Virus record (IMG/VR): IMGVR_UViG_3300032053_006264
Location: 1-32,784 of that record
Source: a virus
Strand: one strand, 5' to 3'
Length of the DNA stretch: 32,784 nt
Shown: positions 13,863-21,772 of the stretch, in pieces
Position numbering within the stretch: the stretch's first letter is position 1
How the letters are laid out: each line of letters begins with the position of its first letter
Notes under the pieces: generated by a model
Databases searched by the model: none
What the model was told of the DNA's origin: nothing
Seen by the model: only the letters and a program-made list of their open reading frames with translations
Position numbers and translations under genes: made by a program

Positions 13863-14080
13863 AAGACCACTTTGAATACATACCAGGATGCCATATTGTT
13901 CCAGGTCATTTGGTGCATTGTACCCGGTGCGGAGCAGAATACCCCAGCACCAGGAAAGTCTATGGGCGCCGACTTGTAGGCCCCGGTCCCCACTATTGGA
14001 TGTGGTATTGTGCCATAGATAATTGTTATGGTAGTGGCAACGATATTGTGCCTGTGAGGGTGATAGAAGATAGTCATTGA
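13859..14080 (+). CDS. small zinc-ribbon-like protein (73 aa)
   Basis: The gene starts in an ATGA overlap with the polymerase stop. The 73-aa product has a CTRC knuckle near residue 21-24 and a second pair in WYCAIDNC near 49-56, spaced as in small zinc ribbons, with basic residues between. Zinc binding is likely; the partner is unknown. Coupling with gene 43 suggests a role at replication, but this is inference. Its TGA overlaps the -35 box of the next promoter. Confidence 0.65.
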   Translation: MKDHFEYIPGCHIVPGHLVHCTRCGAEYPSTRKVYGRRLVGPGPHYWMWYCAIDNCYGSGNDIVPVRVIEDSH

Positions 14081-14105
14081 CTTTTTTGTGTGGATATGAT
14101 ATTAT
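14077..14105 (+). promoter_or_regulatory. sigma70-type promoter for RyR-domain, uvsX, 40 and 41 genes
   Basis: TTGACT at 14077-14082 and TATTAT at 14100-14105 are 17 nt apart, with the -35 box overlapping the preceding stop codon. Start is expected near 14112, leaving a short leader with GGAGG before ATG 14124. No terminator is seen before gp41, so this probably drives the recombination and helicase genes. Confidence 0.78.
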
Positions 14106-14123
14106 ATAACGAATGGAGGATGT

Positions 14124-14474
14124 ATGCGTTTAACCTATGAGCAAATTGCCGAAGCCTGTCATGAAGCCAATCGTGCGTATTGCCATGCCTTGGGAGACTA
14201 CACCCAGTTGCCTTGGAGCATGGTGCCTGCGAATATCAAGCAATCTGCCCTGGATGGGGTGACCTTTCATTTGGCGCATCCTGATTCCAGTCCTGACGCG
14301 AGCCATACCAATTGGTATAACTTCAAGAAGGCAGATGGTTGGGTCTATGGCCCCATTAAGGATGCCGATAAAAAGGAACATCCTTGTATGGTATTATATG
14401 GCGAACTTCCCGTGGAACAACGCGCCAAAGACTATATCTTTGCAGCACTGGTCGAGACCCTCCGTAAATTTTAA
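14124..14474 (+). CDS. RyR-domain protein
   Basis: The 116-aa product has the RyR-repeat pattern: a helical N-terminus LTYEQIAEACHEANRAYC, a central W-Y-N-F-K-K-A-D-G-W-x-Y-G segment, then KDADKKEHPCMV, YGELP, and RAKDYIFAALVETL. Single RyR domains are widespread in phages and bacteria and are thought to bind small ligands such as nucleotides; the phage role is not settled. The gene has a strong GGAGG site and is first after the promoter ahead of uvsX. Confidence 0.88.
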   Translation: MRLTYEQIAEACHEANRAYCHALGDYTQLPWSMVPANIKQSALDGVTFHLAHPDSSPDASHTNWYNFKKADGWVYGPIKDADKKEHPCMVLYGELPVEQRAKDYIFAALVETLRKF

Positions 14475-14493
14475 CACCACATCAGGAGACATA

Positions 14494-15549
14494 ATGGGCA
14501 TTTTAGATACGCTGAAAAAGAATTCAACCATCAAGGAAACGGATGTCTTGTCTGACTCCGTGTTATTCAATGAAAAGGATATGATCACCACAGAGGTGCC
14601 TATGATCAATGTGGCATTATCTGGGAGTCTGGAAGGTGGACTTGCGCCAGGTATCACAACGATTGCAGGACCGTCTCGGTATTTCAAGAGTAACTTTGCC
14701 TTGCTGTTGGCCAAAGCGTATCTGGACAAGTATCCTAAAGATGCCGCCATTCTGTTGTATGATACTGAATTCGGCACACCCAAATCCTATTTCGAGGCAT
14801 TCAAGATTGATATGGATAAAGTGATTCATACACCAGTCACGGATGTTGAAGTCTTGAAGCATGATATTATGACACAGCTTGCCTCAATCAAAAAAGGCGA
14901 TCATGTGATCATCATTGTCGATTCCTTGGGTACTCTGGCATCCAAGAAGGAAGTAGATGATGCCTTGGAAGGAAAGTCTGTTGCGGATATGACCCGCGCC
15001 AAGGCACTGAAATCGTTGTTTCGCATGGTCACGATCCACTTGCGTATCAAGGACATCCCAATGATTGTCGTGAATCATACCTACAAAGAGATTGGTCTCT
15101 ATCCCAAGGATATCATGGGTGGAGGCACTGGACTCATGAACAATTCTGATACGGTGTGGTTCATGGGACGGCAACAGGAGAAAGACGGTACCGAACTTCA
15201 GGGATACAACTTCATTATCAATGTGGAGAAGTCTCGTTTTGTCAAAGAAAAGAGTCGTATCCCTATTTCTGTGACCTTTGATGGCGGCATTGAGCAATAC
15301 TCCGGTTTGTTGGAAACCGCTCTGGAATCCGGGCATGTGACCAAGCCGTTGGTGGGGTGGTATCTCAAGAAAGGCGATACCAAGAAGGTGCGCGAAGCAG
15401 AGACACTGACCAAGGAATTTTGGGAAAGCATCTTGATCGACCCAGAGTTTCGGAATTTTATGAGGAAGAAATATGAGGTGGCCTATGGGAATATTCTCAA
15501 GACTGTATCGGTGGTTGACGAGGAAGAAGACGCCGAAGACGCTGTGTGA
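14494..15549 (+). CDS. uvsX: UvsX RecA-like recombinase
   Basis: UvsX forms filaments on ssDNA and drives strand exchange for recombination-dependent replication. The 351-aa product (T4: 391) has the UvsX-type Walker A GPSRYFKSN at 59-67, a conserved LLYDTEFG after it, and Walker B HVIIIVDSLG. The C-terminus is strongly acidic (VVDEEEDAEDAV), as in T4, where it affects DNA binding. ATG 14494 follows AGGAG; the longer frame upstream overlaps the RyR gene and is rejected. The last 77 nt overlap the next gene in another frame. Confidence 0.95.
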   Translation: MGILDTLKKNSTIKETDVLSDSVLFNEKDMITTEVPMINVALSGSLEGGLAPGITTIAGPSRYFKSNFALLLAKAYLDKYPKDAAILLYDTEFGTPKSYFEAFKIDMDKVIHTPVTDVEVLKHDIMTQLASIKKGDHVIIIVDSLGTLASKKEVDDALEGKSVADMTRAKALKSLFRMVTIHLRIKDIPMIVVNHTYKEIGLYPKDIMGGGTGLMNNSDTVWFMGRQQEKDGTELQGYNFIINVEKSRFVKEKSRIPISVTFDGGIEQYSGLLETALESGHVTKPLVGWYLKKGDTKKVREAETLTKEFWESILIDPEFRNFMRKKYEVAYGNILKTVSVVDEEEDAEDAV

Positions 15550-15865
15550 AAATGTCGATTATGTTTTAGGTGAGTATATCATTGGGGATGACTCTCCCCC
15601 GATCTCTACAGTCAAGCTGTTGACGACCGTATATCGGGGTGTGGAGTATTGTTATCTCAACGTCCGGGTGTCGGAGCATGGCGGAACTGGACAACTCTCC
15701 TTCAAATATTCATTCATAGATACAGCCAGCTTTGATAGCGCGGAACTCAAGGTAGATCGTGAGTTTGTGACGATAGCGGGCCAGGTATTGGAATCTATTT
15801 TACTGCGGGAAGGCACCACGAATGATTCGATTGGAATTATCAATCCTCAAAAATCTGATTTATAA
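15473..15865 (+). CDS. gp40-position protein, candidate head vertex assembly chaperone
   Basis: The gene sits between uvsX and 41, the place of T4 gene 40, whose product helps initiate prohead assembly. The 130-aa product has a basic N-terminus (FSRLYRWLTRKK) encoded over the uvsX acidic tail, then a beta-rich body with VDYVLGEYIIGDD, TVKLLTTVYRGVEYCYLNV and FDSAELKVDREF. The family match is by pattern and position only. GAGGAAG precedes ATG 15473; a second in-frame ATG at 15485 is possible. It also overlaps gp41 by 44 nt. If the N-terminal part is not translated, the gene would be shorter. Confidence 0.6.
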   Translation: MRWPMGIFSRLYRWLTRKKTPKTLCENVDYVLGEYIIGDDSPPISTVKLLTTVYRGVEYCYLNVRVSEHGGTGQLSFKYSFIDTASFDSAELKVDREFVTIAGQVLESILLREGTTNDSIGIINPQKSDL

Positions 15866-17252
15866 CGAACCGTATCTCCGTAAAGTTCTTCCTCATATTC
15901 AGACTTCCTATTTCAGTGATACCTGCGAACGGCTGGTGTTTGAGGAAATCAATCGATTTGTCACCAAGTATAATACTGCTCCCACCCATGAAGCCCTGGT
16001 CATTAATCTGACTGAAGCGGTGAGCTTGAGGGAAGAAGAGGTCCGCGGTTCGATTGAAGTTCTCAAGCAATGTTATCAAGACAAGGATAATCCAACTGAT
16101 GTGCCGTGGCTTATTGATCAAACTGAAAAGTTCTGTCAGGAGAAAGCGATCTATAACGCGGTACTAGAAGTGGTTTCCATCATCGACAATAAAGATGGGA
16201 AGAAGAATAAAAATTCCATTCCCGATCTCCTCTCGAAAGCATTAGGCATCACCTTTGATACCCATGTCGGTCACGATTATATGGAACAATCGGATGATCG
16301 ATATGAATTCTATCATCGTACCCATAAGCGCATTCCTTTCGATCTTGATTTCTTCAATAAGATTACCAAGGGCGGATTTTGGGAAAAGACACTGAACATC
16401 CTATTGGCAGGGACAGGGGTTGGAAAAACTTTGGTCATGGCCCATATGGCGGCGGCCGCCATGTCCATCGGTAAAAACGTCCTATACATCACATTGGAAA
16501 TGGCAGAAGAACAGATCGCCAAACGGGTTGATGCAAACCTCTTGAATGTTCGGTTGGATGACATCTTGGCGGTGAGTAAGGATGACTATACCAGAAAGTT
16601 CTCTGCACTCAGAAGTCGGACTCAGGGTAAACTGATTATCAAAGAATACCCCACTGCCGGAGCGTCGACCCTCCATTTTCGGGCATTGGTCGCCGAATTA
16701 GCCTTGAAGCGATCCTTCAAGGCGGATATCATTTTTGTGGATTATTTGAATATCTGTGCGTCAGCCAGGATCAAGGCGGGAGGGAATGTCTCGTCATATC
16801 AATACATTAAAAGTGTTGCCGAAGAACTCCGAGGATTCGCGGTTGAATGTAAAGTGCCAGTCGTGTCGGCCACACAAACTAATCGTCAGGGATTTGATAA
16901 CTCAGATGTAGATATGACCGATACCTCTGAGTCTTTTGGTCTTCCTATGACCGCCGATTTCATGTGCGCGATCATTGAGACCGAAGAATTGCAACTCATG
17001 GGGCAATACATGATTAAGCAACTCAAGAATCGGTATTCCGATCCCAATATCAACAAACGGTTTGTGATCGGGGTCGATAAAAGTCGTATGAAATTGTTTG
17101 ATGTGGCCCAGGATGCCCAACTCAATATCCAAGGGTCGGGACAACTCATTGAAGGAAATCAACAACGTATGTTGACCGGACCTGGAGAACCGGCGACTAC
17201 ACACAAAACGATGATCCGAAGGACCAAGAACTTCAACGGAATTAAAACATAA
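15822..17252 (+). CDS. 41: replicative DNA helicase, DnaB-like (gp41)
   Basis: The 476-aa product (T4: 475) is a RecA-fold hexameric 5'-3' helicase. Residues align with T4 gp41 throughout: TEKFCQEKAIYNA, then ITFDTHVGHDYM, FNKITKGGFWEKTLNIL, Walker A AGTGVGKT at 196-203, YITLEMAEEQIAKRVDANLL, Walker B IIFVDYLNIC, and SESFGLPMTADFMCAIIETEEL. It unwinds the fork ahead of gp43 and would work with a primase not in this window. The start at 15822 gives the expected N-terminus and has a GGGAAGG site upstream. Confidence 0.96.
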   Translation: MIRLELSILKNLIYNEPYLRKVLPHIQTSYFSDTCERLVFEEINRFVTKYNTAPTHEALVINLTEAVSLREEEVRGSIEVLKQCYQDKDNPTDVPWLIDQTEKFCQEKAIYNAVLEVVSIIDNKDGKKNKNSIPDLLSKALGITFDTHVGHDYMEQSDDRYEFYHRTHKRIPFDLDFFNKITKGGFWEKTLNILLAGTGVGKTLVMAHMAAAAMSIGKNVLYITLEMAEEQIAKRVDANLLNVRLDDILAVSKDDYTRKFSALRSRTQGKLIIKEYPTAGASTLHFRALVAELALKRSFKADIIFVDYLNICASARIKAGGNVSSYQYIKSVAEELRGFAVECKVPVVSATQTNRQGFDNSDVDMTDTSESFGLPMTADFMCAIIETEELQLMGQYMIKQLKNRYSDPNINKRFVIGVDKSRMKLFDVAQDAQLNIQGSGQLIEGNQQRMLTGPGEPATTHKTMIRRTKNFNGIKT

Positions 17253-17255
17253 ATA
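17248..17255 (+). promoter_or_regulatory. possible late promoter, CATAAATA
   Basis: CATAAATA differs by one base from the T4 late element and overlaps the gp41 stop codon. A start near 17261 would put the GGAGG (17263-17267) at the extreme 5' end of the message for the 414-aa gene. It is weaker evidence than the two exact TATAAATA sites. Confidence 0.35.
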
Positions 17256-17272
17256 AGGAATTGGAGGATATA

Positions 17273-18517
17273 ATGGCTGATCCAACGTCTTTAGCTGAAA
17301 GTGCCCAAGCATTATTTTGTGCGCTTGCAGATTATCTTGGTGCTGCTGGTGCCAAGAAAATGTTAGATACTGAGGTCTATCCCACCTTTTCCTCATTTAA
17401 GATGGAATGGGAAAAGACTCAAAAATCAATGCCCCTGGCCACGGTATTTTCGACCCATGTAAAAACTCCTGGGGTGACGTTGAGGGACCTGGAGTCGTTT
17501 TTTAGTAAAAATCTAGATTGGTATGTCTCTTCGATGAATATCGCAAAGAAGTTGATTAGTGATATCACTGATGTATCAGGTAAGTTCACTCGCATTAAAC
17601 AACCGAAGTGGTCTGACTTCATCTATACGCGCGGTGATGAAGATGTGATGAAATCGGTTGAGGAATTATTTAAGTTGGCGAACGAGACACAGAAGAAAGC
17701 GTCCTCACTACCAGGTGGGAAACATCATCTGGTATTTGGGGATGTTAATAAATGGAGTCCTGCCGACATTTATTTTGCGTCTGAAAAGGCGAAACGAAAA
17801 ATCAAAACCCTTCTCTTGGAACATCAGAGTCTTCCTTTGGATTTCATCACACTCAACTCCGAAGTGGGTCATTTGATCGATCTAGGGGAATTACTTCCAT
17901 TGTCGCTTAAAAAGACAACGAAAAAAGAGGTCACAATCCTCAAAGTCAATTTTGATCGGAAGCATGAAATCGACTACATGAGAGAATATGTGTATGCCGG
18001 GCATGTTGTGTGGTCGCCATGGGTCAAACCTAAAGCTGATGGGAAAACGGTTAGTAGATCGTTTGAAATATATTTTGATACCACGAATAAAGGTCGGCGT
18101 TTGAAATGGCGACACGATGCGTCAACTGCTGCAATGAAATTTGAGGTTGTGGAAACAGGAAAGGAAGCCCGCGAAGGATCGATTGGTTCGGTTTCTATTC
18201 TTGCTGATCTTATGTCTATCACCGATGGTAATACCACATTTAGCCGGAAATTCAACACCCTATATGAGACGGGAAATGACAAATATAAGCAACTGGTTCG
18301 TACCCCTGTTATGACACAACTAAAAACCCGTAATCGTGAGGCATATGATAGAGCTAGGAGCGAATCTAGTGCGCTCCATGTGTCGAATCCAGTCATTCCT
18401 ATCTTTAGGGATTGGTTAGAACGCGACAAAAAGAAAAGCACAGAATTTGTTCGTTTGGTGTTTTCGTATATTACTTCCCGTTCCGATTTATCCGGTAAGT
18501 TTGTTATTGCCAAATAA
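17273..18517 (+). CDS. conserved-looking hypothetical protein (414 aa)
   Basis: ATG 17273 follows GGAGG; the in-frame ATG at 17261 lies before that site. I do not recognise the family. Visible features: a helical N-terminus starting MADPTSLAESAQ, a central KHHLVFGDVNKWSPADIYFAS segment followed by KAKRKIKTLL, then a helix leading to LNSEVGHLIDLGELLPLSLKK, and a basic C-terminal half with RDWLERDKKKS. The KWSPADI and LLPLSLKK segments look like conserved motifs of a structured enzyme or virion protein. L7-A-E9-S10 fits the prohead-protease site pattern loosely. It is followed after 13 nt by the ligase-like gene, so they may be expressed together, perhaps late. Confidence 0.6.
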   Translation: MADPTSLAESAQALFCALADYLGAAGAKKMLDTEVYPTFSSFKMEWEKTQKSMPLATVFSTHVKTPGVTLRDLESFFSKNLDWYVSSMNIAKKLISDITDVSGKFTRIKQPKWSDFIYTRGDEDVMKSVEELFKLANETQKKASSLPGGKHHLVFGDVNKWSPADIYFASEKAKRKIKTLLLEHQSLPLDFITLNSEVGHLIDLGELLPLSLKKTTKKEVTILKVNFDRKHEIDYMREYVYAGHVVWSPWVKPKADGKTVSRSFEIYFDTTNKGRRLKWRHDASTAAMKFEVVETGKEAREGSIGSVSILADLMSITDGNTTFSRKFNTLYETGNDKYKQLVRTPVMTQLKTRNREAYDRARSESSALHVSNPVIPIFRDWLERDKKKSTEFVRLVFSYITSRSDLSGKFVIAK

Positions 18518-18530
18518 CAGGAAAGCCACT

Positions 18531-19766
18531 ATGACAACATCCTTTACCTCCTTTATCACAGAATCCGCCGAAGGCAAGAACCTCCATCTTGAACACCTGG
18601 AAGATGAAGTCTTTAATGGCGGTGTGACTGGTGCTCGGAGGGCCGTGACCTTTCTGTTGTCTCTCCATAAGATGTTGACAGGTCATGTGGAATCTCATAT
18701 CAATATCACGACCAAATGGGATGGCGCGCCGGCTATTTTTTGTGGTATCAATCCTGACAATGGTCGATTCTTTGTGGGGACCAAAGGGGTCTTTGCGAAG
18801 GAGGCGAAATTGAATTATACCCCTGCGGATATCAAGAGGAATCATGCCTCCGAAGGTCTTCAGAACAAGCTGTTGATTGCCTTGGAACATCTACCCAAAC
18901 TCGGTATTACTGGTGTCCTTCAGGGTGATATGCTGTATACCCACGGCGATCTGCAAAAGGATGTGATTGATGGGGAAAAATATCTCACCTTTCAGCCGAA
19001 TACGATTGTGTATGCGATTCCAAGTGACTCGGTCTTAGCCAATCGTATTCGCGCTTCCAAGTTGGGTGTGGTGTTTCATACGACCTATCATGGTCCCACG
19101 ATGGCATCTATGAAGGCGTCCTTCAAAGTGGATATCGGCGCCTTGCGTCATACGGCCGATGTATGGTATCGGGATGCGTCATTTGTGGATCAATCAGGTA
19201 CGGCAAATTTTACCGAAGTGGAATCAACAGTCCTGGGGGATCTATTAGCCCAAGCGGGCCGGGTGTTTCAGAGCATCGATGGTAAAGTGTTGAATCGAAT
19301 TTCCTTGGATGCCACGCTGCTAGGACAGATCAAGCAGTACAACAATTCCCTGATACGAGCAGGAAAGGCGCAACCGACCGCCAAAGATCATGTTCTAGCA
19401 TTAACTCGCTGGGTCGAACAACAGGCCAATGAATCTATCCTACAAGCCAAGCTACCAGCAACCAAACATAAGCGTCTGGCCGAAAAGAGTGAATGGTTGC
19501 GGTTTTACCGGTCGTCCTATGCCGAACTGGTCAAAATTTTTCTCTTGACAAATCTGCTGAATGATGCTAAAATACAGATTGTCAGAAAATTGGAAACGGC
19601 GAAGTCTATGGGCACCTTCCTTCGCTCTGCCGATGGGGGATTGACGGTGACGAAACCTGAAGGCTTTGTGGCCGTGGACCACTTGAAAGGCGGAGTCGTG
19701 AAGCTGGTAGATCGTTTGAATTTCTCTCAAGCGAATTTTAATGCGACCAAGAATTGGACCACATAA
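18531..19766 (+). CDS. ATP-dependent ligase-like nucleotidyltransferase with capsid-targeting-like N-terminus
   Basis: The 411-aa product resembles a phage family (DUF6267-like) with a nucleotidyltransferase core. The motif I lysine is in TKWDGAPAIF (K62-x-D64-G65). ITGVLQGDMLY (G128, G132, D133) fits motif III, and GGVVKLVDR near the C-terminus fits motif V. It may join or adenylylate nucleic acid ends; the substrate is unknown. The N-terminus MTTSFTSFITESAEGK has F5-x-x-F8-I9-x-E11-S12, close to the start of T4 internal head proteins (F-I-x-E-A), where the prohead protease cuts after Glu. This hints at packaging in the head. ATG 18531 has AGGAAA upstream; the longer frame overlaps the previous gene. 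Confidence 0.75.
   Translation: MTTSFTSFITESAEGKNLHLEHLEDEVFNGGVTGARRAVTFLLSLHKMLTGHVESHINITTKWDGAPAIFCGINPDNGRFFVGTKGVFAKEAKLNYTPADIKRNHASEGLQNKLLIALEHLPKLGITGVLQGDMLYTHGDLQKDVIDGEKYLTFQPNTIVYAIPSDSVLANRIRASKLGVVFHTTYHGPTMASMKASFKVDIGALRHTADVWYRDASFVDQSGTANFTEVESTVLGDLLAQAGRVFQSIDGKVLNRISLDATLLGQIKQYNNSLIRAGKAQPTAKDHVLALTRWVEQQANESILQAKLPATKHKRLAEKSEWLRFYRSSYAELVKIFLLTNLLNDAKIQIVRKLETAKSMGTFLRSADGGLTVTKPEGFVAVDHLKGGVVKLVDRLNFSQANFNATKNWTT
19545..19573 (+). promoter_or_regulatory. possible internal promoter ahead of the glycan cassette
   Basis: TTGACA at 19545-19550 and TAAAAT at 19568-19573 are 17 nt apart, and the -35 box is preceded by TC as in most other promoters here. The site lies inside the ligase-like gene about 190 nt before its end and would feed the 48-aa gene and the glycan genes. 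Coding constraint makes chance possible. Confidence 0.5.
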
Positions 19767-19767
19767 G

Positions 19768-19914
19768 ATGAAGTTTGGTGGTTGCGACAAGACGCAAGAG
19801 ATGATCGATGCCTGGGAGAAGTATACCCGAGACCTCTGGGTCGAGTCCGAAGCCACGGCCCCTCAAGAAGAAGTCGTATATATACTAGGAGAACCGCCCA
19901 ACCTACCTTTATAA
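19768..19914 (+). CDS. small hypothetical protein (48 aa)
   Basis: ATG 19768 comes one base after the preceding stop and the frame ends with TAA at 19912-19914. The acidic 48-aa peptide begins MKFGGCDKTQEMIDAWEKY and ends in a proline-rich tail. There is no clear Shine-Dalgarno, so translation would depend on the gene before. No family is recognised. The neat fit between two genes is the main support. Confidence 0.45.
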   Translation: MKFGGCDKTQEMIDAWEKYTRDLWVESEATAPQEEVVYILGEPPNLPL

Positions 19915-19926
19915 TATGGAGTCATT

Positions 19927-20805
19927 ATGAAAGACCTTGTGATCGGTGCTATCAGCAACTACAACTTCGATCAGATCAAACTGTGGGCCAATTCCTTAGA
20001 GCAATCGGGGTTCGACGGGTATAAGATGTTGGTGTGTTACAACATCGACAGCGATACCTCCGATCAACTTGCTCGCCGAGGATTTATTCTTTGTGGTCTC
20101 TATGTGGATGACTTTGGTACGTTTAGTGCTGATCCTTCATTGTCTATTGTAGTGAATCGCTTCCTCCATTATTGGATCTTCCTGCGCCAACTCTCTCCTG
20201 AGATAAAGAATGATATTCGGTATGTTATTGCTACCGATGTCAAGGATGTGGTCTTTCAACGCAATCCCTCAGAGTATTTCAATCAATGGGACAATCAAGG
20301 TGAGTCTCCTGCTGTGGTGGCGGCCAGTGAATCGATGCGCTATCGGGATGAAGAATGGGGTGTGAATAATCTTCTTTCTTCGTTTGGACCCGCGGTCGGT
20401 ACCTCGTTATTGGATGCCGCGATTCATAACTGTGGATCGTTTGCTGCAAAGTTTGAGACGGCATTAGGTCTATTCCTTTCGATCTATCTGTTGTCGAATG
20501 GGACCAAACACCATCAGCCTGGGGGTGGCGGGCCCGATCAAGCGGCATTGAACATCTTGTTGAATACCGAAGCTTATCATCGACATTTGTATAGTGCCAC
20601 ATCAGAAGATGGATGGGCTGCACAACTCGGTACGACGATGGACCCAAACAAAATAGGGGTCTATCGACCGCTTCTTTTGGAGCCTGCTCCTATTGTCTTG
20701 AATGATCAAGTCTGTACCTCCCACGGCACCCCACATTATTTGGTCCATCAGTATGATCGTGTGCCTGCCCTGAAGGCGATCTATGAGGCCAAGTATGGCA
20801 ATTAG
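19927..20805 (+). CDS. glycosyltransferase-like protein (GT-A fold)
   Basis: ATG 19927 has GGAG upstream. The 292-aa product begins with KDLVIGAISNYNFDQIKLW, a nucleotide-sugar-binding strand and helix. It has YVIATDVKDVVFQ near 98-110, the usual acidic motif of GT-A enzymes that handle a metal-bound sugar nucleotide, followed by NPSEYF. Later GGGGPDQAALN resembles the catalytic-region helix of such enzymes. It has no membrane segment. It opens the 10-kb glycan cassette and overlaps the next transferase, so it probably adds one sugar of the same glycan. Donor and acceptor are unknown. Confidence 0.7.
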   Translation: MKDLVIGAISNYNFDQIKLWANSLEQSGFDGYKMLVCYNIDSDTSDQLARRGFILCGLYVDDFGTFSADPSLSIVVNRFLHYWIFLRQLSPEIKNDIRYVIATDVKDVVFQRNPSEYFNQWDNQGESPAVVAASESMRYRDEEWGVNNLLSSFGPAVGTSLLDAAIHNCGSFAAKFETALGLFLSIYLLSNGTKHHQPGGGGPDQAALNILLNTEAYHRHLYSATSEDGWAAQLGTTMDPNKIGVYRPLLLEPAPIVLNDQVCTSHGTPHYLVHQYDRVPALKAIYEAKYGN

Positions 20806-21772
20806 AATACTGTTTGTAGTCCATCGGTATGCTCCCTATCCAGGCGGATCGGAGAACAATGTCAAGAACATGGCCGAGGAAATGGTCCGTCGAGGCGTAG
20901 AGACCTGGGTGTTTGCAGGTCAACACCAGGGGGATCTGAATGGGGTCCATGTGTCGAACAACCTAGAAATACTCCTCCATCCGTGGAATCTGATCATTGT
21001 CCATGGCGGCGATGTCAATGTGCAAAACTTTGTCTTGGAACATGCGCCGAATATTCCGTCTCCCATCTTGTATCTGTTGATTCTTCCGTCGAATTCTCCG
21101 ACCTGTGTGAAGGCCCTCCAGACTGCGCGATATATCGGGGCCTCGACCCTGGCGGATTGGAGGCATGTGAAGAAGCATGGGGTGGAAATGAAGTGTATGC
21201 AATACCGTTATGGGATCAATTTGGATGATTCGGTCTCTGAGAGTCCCCAGGGAGCATTTCGGACCCGTTATGGGATCACAACCGAATATATGTTTATTTC
21301 CTGTGGTGGTTATTGGCCCAATAAAAATATGGTCCGTTTGGTTGAGGCGTTTCGAAAGGCGAATCGAAAGGATGTGACCTTAGTCCTGACTGGATATGAT
21401 TGTTGGCAGTCTGCTCCTGTGATTGGACCCACGGACCAGATCAAGGTCCTGATGATGCCAGATCGTCGAGAAGTCTTGGCTGGCATCAAGGATGCAGATT
21501 TGTATATTATGCACTCGACCTCAGAGGGATTTGGTATCGTGCTGTTGGAAGCTATGTTGAATCACACACCCTGGGCGGCCTATTTCATGGCAGGCGCAGA
21601 AACGATGCGGGATTATGGATTCACTTATCAATGGGAGGAAGAATTGATCGCCTATATGCGACAATTCAAAGGCGTCTCTGATCTCACGCGAGATGAAGCC
21701 TACAGCTATACCGTCGGTAATCATACCAACAAACAATGTGTGGATGACATTCTTCTCTTGGTGCAACAATGA
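20795..21772 (+). CDS. GT4-family glycosyltransferase
   Basis: The 325-aa product has a GT-B fold layout: an N-terminal ILFVVHRYAPYPGGSENNVKNMAEEMVRRG with the GG donor/acceptor loop, then a second Rossmann half starting FISCGGYWPNKNMVRLVEAF. The C-terminal STSEGFGIVLLEAMLNHTPW carries the E-x(7)-E type motif (SEGFGIVLLEA) that holds the nucleotide sugar. It is a retaining transferase of the group common in LPS and capsule clusters. The start at 20795 has GAGG before it; it overlaps the previous gene by 11 nt and its stop overlaps the GMD start. Confidence 0.85.
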   Translation: MAIRILFVVHRYAPYPGGSENNVKNMAEEMVRRGVETWVFAGQHQGDLNGVHVSNNLEILLHPWNLIIVHGGDVNVQNFVLEHAPNIPSPILYLLILPSNSPTCVKALQTARYIGASTLADWRHVKKHGVEMKCMQYRYGINLDDSVSESPQGAFRTRYGITTEYMFISCGGYWPNKNMVRLVEAFRKANRKDVTLVLTGYDCWQSAPVIGPTDQIKVLMMPDRREVLAGIKDADLYIMHSTSEGFGIVLLEAMLNHTPWAAYFMAGAETMRDYGFTYQWEEELIAYMRQFKGVSDLTRDEAYSYTVGNHTNKQCVDDILLLVQQ

